From positions 25,948,701 through 26,012,700 of the forward strand of contig OX328128.1 of NCBI GenBank assembly GCA_946811695.1: a stretch of DNA of 64,000 nucleotides. The letters run 5' to 3'. Under the pieces are notes generated by a model that was not told the origin of the DNA, made no database searches, and was given only the letters and a program-made list of their open reading frames with translations. The translations under genes were made by a program, and so were the position numbers. Source of the DNA: Gonocerus acuteangulatus. Its lineage: Eukaryota; Arthropoda; Insecta; Hemiptera; Coreidae. Positions 39,077-48,300 of this stretch are shown in pieces; the stretch's first letter is position 1, and the number at the start of each line of letters is the position of its first letter.

Positions 39077-42000
39077 AAAGTGCTACGTTCTTTTGCATCT
39101 CCTAAGGGGACTAGAGCCCATCCAGAACCGGATGAGCGGGTGTGAAACACCATACTCTATCAATATCTTTCTAAAACACTTTCCATTTATATTCCTAAAA
39201 AACATATTCAATTTGTAAAATTAAAATGTAATTGCTGGCGTTAATGACCTTAAAGGTTGGCATGTCTTTAGTCCCCCCCCCCAAAAAAAAATGTGAATTG
39301 TTCTTGCAGAAAGTAACTGCTCCAGTCTACCAGCCAATCGTTGAACGTGTAAGTATTTTGTACAGTTAAACATTCATATTTCATTAAATATATTTATATT
39401 TATCGTTTGCATCAAGGATCATTATAATGTCAATCAAGTAGTGTTCTAAAATAAATTTGGTTTAAGTATTACAGATTTTGTGTTTCGTTATTCATCACTT
39501 CCTTGGTGATTTTAACGCGAACCATTGCCCCTGCCTAAACGAAAACGTAGTAGTGATTGTTTTCACTATTTATATTCATGGCTATTAGCGCCGACGTCCA
39601 GGGTGCAACCAGGAATTTTCTCAGCGAGCCCTGAGATGAGAAAATTTCTGGCGCAGGTGGGGATTGAACCCACCATCTCCCGCTTATGAATCTAGCGCGC
39701 TAGCCACTAGACCACGGGATTTATAATTTTTATGCATAGTTTAATTTCTTTGTCAATTGATTATTTTTTTTCAACAATGCCTTAATGATTGATCTGTGTC
39801 ATTGCAAGGTATCTCATTTAGTTTGGGAAGTAAAGTGTTCTTTTTTTATTTTTCATTTACTATTTTTTTTCTCACTGGTTTCATTCAACAATTTATCCTA
39901 GATAATTGTTTCAGGTTGTACCTTATTACTCGGATTCAGATGAGGAGTCTAGGAAATCATCTTTGGTAGAAGTGAAATACACACCAATTGTTGAAGTAAG
40001 TCTTTTTCAACTTAAAGTTTCAGTTTAGTTTTGTTTTTAATATATTTGCAAAAAAATATATATGGGGCATTTTGGGGTTTATGGGTATTTATGGGTTTGA
40101 TATGAGATTATTATGATAGTTTGGTTCATATAGAGCTAGGAGCCTCTCGATTAAAATAACACATCTATAAAAATATTTTAGTCTCTCACAGTAGTCGGTG
40201 ATTTGTACAATTTAGGCAACTGATAGCTGAAATAATACCACTAAACACAAAAATAAAGTGAGAAAATAAATATAAATGTATAATATATAATCTATTTATT
40301 GGAGAATCATAGCAAGGGCGATATGCTCTTACATTTCTAAAGGACTGTCGTTACAATGTAAAATGTACGAAGAAAACATAAATGAAGTCGTTTTAAGGTA
40401 AACATTCAGGGTTGAAAAATAGTTAAAATGTCAGCTTAATATACTATTTATAAAATTAGAATAAGTTTTCTACGAAATTTCTTAGTGTAATTGATGCTAT
40501 ATATAAATATATATTTGTTACTTTTTTTGAAAATTGCAAAAAAAAAAAAAGAGGGATATTTTCATAAATAATTCATTTCTCGCTGAAAAACTGCTCCTCA
40601 CTTGCTTGCACCATTACTCACTTATGTAATGGCATAACAATTAGATATAATTATATTTGTGTTATTTTAATGAAGATACGTTGTGCCATACCAAAAGCCT
40701 CATCCACAAGAAATATGAGCTCACCTCCGGGATGGGCACATAGAGAGAGGACACATACTTCATCAAAACCTTGTGGTTGATGGACCTTAAGGAGAAAAAA
40801 TGTGTATATTCCAGCGTTACTTATTTAAGTTGTTATTACGTTCGACTGAACGCCAAAATGAGATTTTAGAAAGTTAAATTTATTTTTTTCAGATAATTGA
40901 CTCTGATGACGAAGAAGATGAAAATCCCGATGCAGCTTCCCGAGAGCAGGCAGCAGCAAAGAGCACTGCTTCTGGGGGTCAAAAACCAAAATATACACAT
41001 AACGCCCCGAATAAGAAACGACGCACATCAGCAGAACCTAACGCCAAATCCAGGGATGGACCTGCCAGAAACGCCCCTGGAGAATGTTCAGGCGATGACG
41101 TATATGCAACTGATGAAGATTCTGGAGAAGAACCAGAACCCCCAAATGACGATTTGGAACAGAATGATTCAATCGTTGAACCGGCAATGCGTTTACTCCC
41201 GGAAGACATGACACCGCCGGAATCAAATGTAGTGCCTTAATTTTTTATTTATTTACTATACTTTTTTGTATTATTTGTATAAGTTTATTATTTAGCTGAG
41301 CTTTCCACGGCGAGCTGTTAATTTAGTCAAACAGTGTACATGAAAATGATAATGATAAGAATCATGACAACAAGACTTACAATTGTCAAACGTAAGAGAA
41401 AACAATAATGAACAAATTTAATGAATAATATTTTTTTTTTTTTTATAATTTATTTATGAGCACCCCGCATTGACAGCGTTTCGCCCAGGTTCACATATAA
41501 AATAGAAATACATAACAACAACAAAATAGTTACAATATTACATAATTACAAATCCAATTACATTATTGTGTGTTTTAATCTAATTATACAATTAAGTTTG
41601 TGAATAACATACAGCTAAAAGTAAAATTAACTAGTAAAAAACAATACATTTTTAAGAAAAACTTATTCTTAATCCCCCTTTGTGATAAAAAATTTGAACT
41701 TTTATCAAGTCTAATACGATATACTACTAACCGCACAAAAAAGAGCACCAAAAATTTTCTTCATACATAAAATGCTCTTTAGGCCCTCTTCAAGACAAGA
41801 CAAACATTTAATTAATCTAAGATCAAGTGATTGTATTTTTGTGTAATTTTTCAATGACGGCGCCAATGGCCTAGTTTTCGATGCGCAGAAAAAAAGAAAT
41901 AGAAAAAAAAGGTCACAATGACTTATATCGCCTTTAGCCTTTGGGTAAACATCCCCTAAAAATCGAACATGAAGATTTTTTTTTCTAGCCAGTCCCGGTG

Positions 42001-45000
42001 CATGAGTTCGTAAACCAGTGCACAGTGGAGTCGAATAGCCAAAAAGCGGAAAAATACAATATCTCGAGAACGGATTTTGTACCTGGGGCCTGTACATCAA
42101 CTTTTTAATAAATATATCAACTTTAATTGTTTTTATTAAAATTTTGAAGAAAAGAAAGAACTAATGAGGAAACGAAAGCCTATTGGGACGTCAAAAACGT
42201 TTAAGATTTTCGAAATAGGTTTTACTTATCAAAAGAAGTCCTAACAACTATTTTGAATGTATATTTAAATTAATTCAGGGTGATTTTGTTGAAGGAAGTT
42301 TGTACCACCCGAGAAGCTCTCAATTTTTTTAATGAAAGCTAATAAACATTTAAACAGCTTTGTCTAGCCAGATTTTTGTTTTTTCCCCTTGTTTATTTGT
42401 GAATAATTTAAATTCACGAAGATTTACAATTGAATATAAAATAATATTTTATTTTTCAAATAAATTAATATCAGCACTGATATCGTTGAAATTAAACATT
42501 AAAATCCTGATTATACTTGGAAAAAATTAGACTGACACATCTTCATAAAACGTAAACCTATCTTAATTCAACCATAAGATTAATTGAAATTATATTTAGT
42601 ATAGTTAATAATTGTAATGATTTATATAAGATGCTGAAATATTATTACTAGAGCCCGGAAGTTAGGCAAAATGCCTTTTTTATCTGAATGGATATATTGA
42701 AGAATCAGATAGAAATAAATATTTTTCCGTACATTTAGGAAGTGTAGAGACAATTTTTATTTTGCCTTTTTTGCCTATTTTGGCTATTTTAAGATTTAAA
42801 GCCTTTTTTTGCCTTTTTTGCTCGTTATGCAATTTTTTTCTGAGATTTAAACATTTTAAAAAACACATAACGAATTTCGAATTTCAGTTCGTCGAAAACA
42901 AAAAAGGTTTCACAAATGAAATTACATTTTACCGTCACAAATATCAATTCGAAAGCTTATATTCCCAACCCGTGGATTGACCCTCTGTAAATAACAGAGC
43001 CTTCTTTGGTAGAAGGAATGCACAGGCATAATGAATAGCAGGAAAGAGAGAGGATGAGAGAAGTACGTCTCCTTCCTCACACCCCTTTTGCTGGGACAAT
43101 GGTGTAGTTACCTGGTATTCCGGATTTAGAAATAGGAAGTTTTTCCATAATGAAAAACATTTATTCTTAGAAGGTCTATGAGAGTTGATACTTTGAAAAA
43201 GCATCTTGTTGTTGCTTGTAAGAAGGGAATGTAAGAGTAAGTACACTAATTCTGTGATAAATTGATAATAAAGAAATGAATGAGTATTTAAAATATATAT
43301 TTTCATTAATAATGAGTGAGATTCCTCTTTGCCTTCACTCCTAATGAATGCCTATTTTAATTACAATACTGCCTATTTTCAGTATTTCAAGTGCCTTTTT
43401 GCCTGCCTATTTTAACCAAAAATAAATTCCTATCTTCCGGGCTCTAGTTATTACTATTATTAATTTTTATAGTAGTAGTAATAGTATCGTTTTTTGAGGA
43501 CGATCAACTCTTCCTTGAGTCTTTACACCCCATTAATTTTTATATAAACTGTATATAAAATTTTTGTATATTATTCTTTAAATAAATAATTTTTTTGCTT
43601 CCACATCTACCGGAGTTGGAATGTGTTTCCTTTCATTGTAAAGACTACTTACATAAGGATCTGAAGAGACTGGAAGTTTATTTACATGTCTTCGTTGGTG
43701 AGAAATCTGTGATTCCGAGTGATAAATTCTTTGAAATGTTGAAAATCTTGCTCGCCTTGTTACTGAGTTCTTTCTGTCTTCGGTTTTGTTCTAAGGACCA
43801 GGCCGGCCTTAGGAATTGGTGAGTTGAGTTAAATGTAAGTACTGATATGTTTAATTGTAAAAATGTTGTGAATTTAAGTTCTTTACTCTTAATTTAATAA
43901 ACAAGGGAAACAAATAACCAAAATCTAAGATTTACAGGCTGTAGCCATTTTTGAAACACGACATGTCGTTTGGCCCCACTTTGCGGCGGTGTTGGAAGTA
44001 AGTGATGTAAATCAGTATGAACTTCTTCGTGTGTAATGATTATTCTATTTTCTTAGTCTGTACACTAATACTATCATCATAGACTTACAAGGTAACTAAC
44101 TTAGATGAAACAATTTTAGTTCAATATATCTATCCATATATAAATCAACCGCACCTATTCTTTCAAATCATGCAATACTCAACCCCACATATCTTAACTA
44201 CTCAGCCACTGCTACCCCAATACGAATGCCTACAACAATAGGGGCCAACCCATGGCATAGTGGTGAGCACGCGTGGATTCACATGCTGCAGATGAGGGTT
44301 CAAGTCCCGCCTGTTGCTGAAAAACATTCCTGCTAAACCATGGATGTCTAGGATAAGGGTAGTAACCTATAAACAGCCTGGCGCTAATGGTCAAGACGTC
44401 GATGTGGCTAAAAAATTACCAACTAAGAAAATGTGAATTGAAATCTCCCACAATTATAATTATCATTTTACATACATTCTTCGATGAACTTAGTTTTTTT
44501 CACTCACGAACTCCCTGCAAACATATTTATTCTATTAATATCTATAAGAACATTCTTAACAACACTTCCATTCAGAGTTCTAAGTTGGGCATTGGGTTGT
44601 TCACAGCCCGAAGAAACCCTCAACGGGATGTACATTACTGCAGACAATTACTCTGAACAGAAGACCGATAATGATGATATGATGATATCACATGATCCAT
44701 TGGCACCTGGGGATGAACAAGAGACTGAGGTAGGTAAATTTTATTCATCTTGTGTGTGGCTTTGTAAGGAATTGAATCTGATATCTTTGAAAAAAGTATA
44801 GTTGCCCGAAGCTGAAACATTGGGCTCCATCATTATTCTATAATTACTAACCTATTTCAATGTATTTCTCTCACTAATAATGTTATCACATGTTATCTCT
44901 TTGAATGAATGAATGAATGAATGAATGAATGAATGAATAAGAGCATTTATTTAGCGACAAAAAATTTACATGCAAAAACAAACAAGCTTAATGCCTAAGA

Positions 45001-45313
45001 CAATGGGTATAACCCGTCTGCCAGGTTGTAGCTAGTTCTACTAGGATCATGCTAAGCTAAGTACAGCACAAGCAATTACCGATTCTAATCAAAGCAAGCT
45101 CTTAATAAACAATATACCAAGCATTAAATAAAATAACAAGCAGTGTAAACAATATACCAAGTATTTAATAAAATAACAAGCAGTGTAAACAATATACCAA
45201 GCATTTAATAAAATCACAATCAGTGCTGCCAAATCAAAGAAAAGAACATGCTAAAATCAAACAAATTCTAAAGTTATTAAAATTAAATATATAGTACAAT
45301 AGAAAAAACTTTA

Positions 45314-45355
<42 letters not shown>

Positions 45356-48300
45356 CATTAACCTACATATGCCGTTGTTCAGAAAATATATAATAAAAAT
45401 AACTAGATAAATAACAACATGCAATTAAAACTATATCACGCTTTCAATCAACAAGAATAACAAAAACAAATTACTAAAGCTATATATTTTAACAGGACAT
45501 TATCATGGTTTTATTTTATAACTCTTATGAGAAAAATATAAGTTTCATAATGTAAATTTACAAATTAAAAGTTGAAGTAGCCAATTATCTCTTTCCTATA
45601 GCTCCATGCTTTCTCTAAATATTTATAGAAGATGCTCCAATTTTTGCCGTTTAAATATTCTATGTACTCACTCTGTGTTAGTTGTCGCTTTCCAAGATAA
45701 TTATAACGAATATCCCCTAACATTGAACATGATGCAATAAAATGGAAATTATCTTCAATTTGTTTTGAATTGCACATTGAACACAATCTAGCCGACTCAT
45801 CCCTATCTGGGCTATAGTTCAAATAGAATAAGCTTCCCCTTGCTTTAAACAGCATACTAACTATTCTCAGATTAGTAAACCTGTTATAGTTAGCGCTATC
45901 TGATAGGTTCCAATCCAACATACTAAATGTTTTATGATAACATGAAGCTTTTGCTAAAGTACTCTGATTCGAGACCTCTGACTCCAACATGATTTCGATA
46001 ATTTTATCCCAGTTTTTCCCCCAGTTTTCAACATTACCCGTCTCTAATGTACAATTATATTTCTCGAAAATACGAGTCCATGCTTTGTACCAGTAAATTT
46101 TACGACCTATGATTTGTGTAGCCAAAAATTTAGTTAGTCTATTATCTGATTTTTGTAATGTAGTTATTATATATTTATAATGTAGTTTCAGATTATGAAA
46201 GTAAAGGAGTTGAGTTTTTGTTTCTAAATATAGAATATAGTTTGGAGTATTTTTGGGTAAATTAAATATTCTTTTTAAGTAAAATCTTTGAATTTGTTCC
46301 AAATCATGATACACATCAAATCCCCATACTTGCGCACCATAGCTCAGGATTGATTTTATTACAGAATTAAAAACGGATAATTTAGTGGTTATGGGAACCT
46401 TAAAGTCATTAATTAGGCGCTTCCATGCAGTATTAAGAGCAAATTTAGATTTTTCTGTCACACTTTTTATATGCTTATGAAAGGATAGGAGAGGCGAGAG
46501 ATGAATTCCTAAATATTTATATTCTTGTACAACTTCAATTTTTTTTCCTCCGAAAGTCCAAGATTCATTTCTAGCTTGTTTCCCTCCATTCCGAAAAATC
46601 ATGATTTTAGATTTATCCAAATTTATAGACAAACCCCATTTTTTCGTGTATCCCTCTAAATTATTAATCATAAATTGCAGGGTTAAGACATCCGAGGCAA
46701 GGAGCGCTATATCGTCGGCATAAAGCAGTCCTCTAATTCTCCGGCCCTCGATAGTTACACCGCCCCCGACATATTCTAGAATATCATTTATAAATAGAAT
46801 AAATAGAACCGGCGAGAGATTACAACCCTGTTTCACACCAGTATTTGTAATGAATTCATCTGTAAGACCTTGTTTCAACCAGACAGAACTGTAAGTGTCC
46901 GAATACAATCCTGATATCACTTTTAAAAATTTATACGACAATCCCATCTGGGATAACTTGCCGATTAATGCCTGCCTGTTTATACTATCAAAAGCGGCTC
47001 GAAAATCTACAAAGAAGCAGTACACTTTCTGCCTTTTAACGGAAATTTTTATCTTAACAAGATTCACTAAATTAAAGAGGTTGTCGGTTGTGGAGTAGGA
47101 CTTGCGGAAACCGGCCTGATATTCTACAATTATATTGTTTAAATCTAGCCATTCTTCTAATCTTTTAGTGAGTAATGCGGAAAATAATTTGGATATGGAA
47201 TCTGCAAACGCAATCCCTCTGTAGTTTCTGACATTATTAAAATCACCTTTCTTAAAAAGAGGAAATAATATTGATTTGTTGAATGATTGCGGAATTTTCC
47301 CTTCCCTGTAAATTCTATTAAATTCAATTATTATTAATTCTAATAAACAGTCAGGTGCGTTCTTATAGTGTTCGTACGGAATTCGATCTAGCCCGGGTGC
47401 TTTGTTATTCTTAGCTTTAGACAAAACATATTTAAGTTCCGAGATTTCGAAAGGCCGATCAAACATTTCATCATCGATTTTTGAAAATTCACAAGTTGTT
47501 AATCTATTACCTGTGTCCTTATTTAATAAATCAGAAAAATATTTAATCCAGTCATCGCTGTTTATAAGTTCGCTTAATATGAATTTCCTAGATTTATAAG
47601 TATTTACAATACTCCAAAATTCTTTAGTGTTATTTATATGCATTAACTTATTGTAAACATTATCCATATGACGCTTTTTCTTAATTTTACACTCACTTTT
47701 AAATTTATTATTCATATCCAGATAATCCTTTTTAACCAGTTCCGACCGAGTTTTTCTAAAAAGCCTCAATAGACAGAAAGATTTACGCCGTAGACTCTCA
47801 CATTTTCCATCGTACCATGGCTTCTTCCGTGTAAAATAGCTTTTATTATAGCGCTTTTCAAAAGCCGAGTTCTTTATGATGTTTTTTATATTCTTTATCT
47901 GATCCGCTAAATTATTCGACTTAAGTAAGTTTGTGATATTATTTTGTACATTTGTTTTGTAGTTTGCTTCATCAATTTCAGTCCAGGATAATTTTGGTAA
48001 TAAAGGCAATAAATGACTCCCCTTATCACTTTTAGACAGATATAATTCTATTTCTAACGGTTGATGCTCTGTGAAAATCTCGGTGCCTACTTTAAATTCT
48101 TTCACCCTTTCTACTATATCCCCAGATATTAAACCATAATCGATCACTGAACTTCCCCTATTTGATATATAAGTAAACTCCCCGAGTTCATCACCTTTTG
48201 TTCTCCCGTTCATTATAACCATGTTAGAGTTGCTACATAATTCCAGTAATTTATGACCATCTGAATTACTAACACAATCTTTAGAATTCCTTTTAGTATT

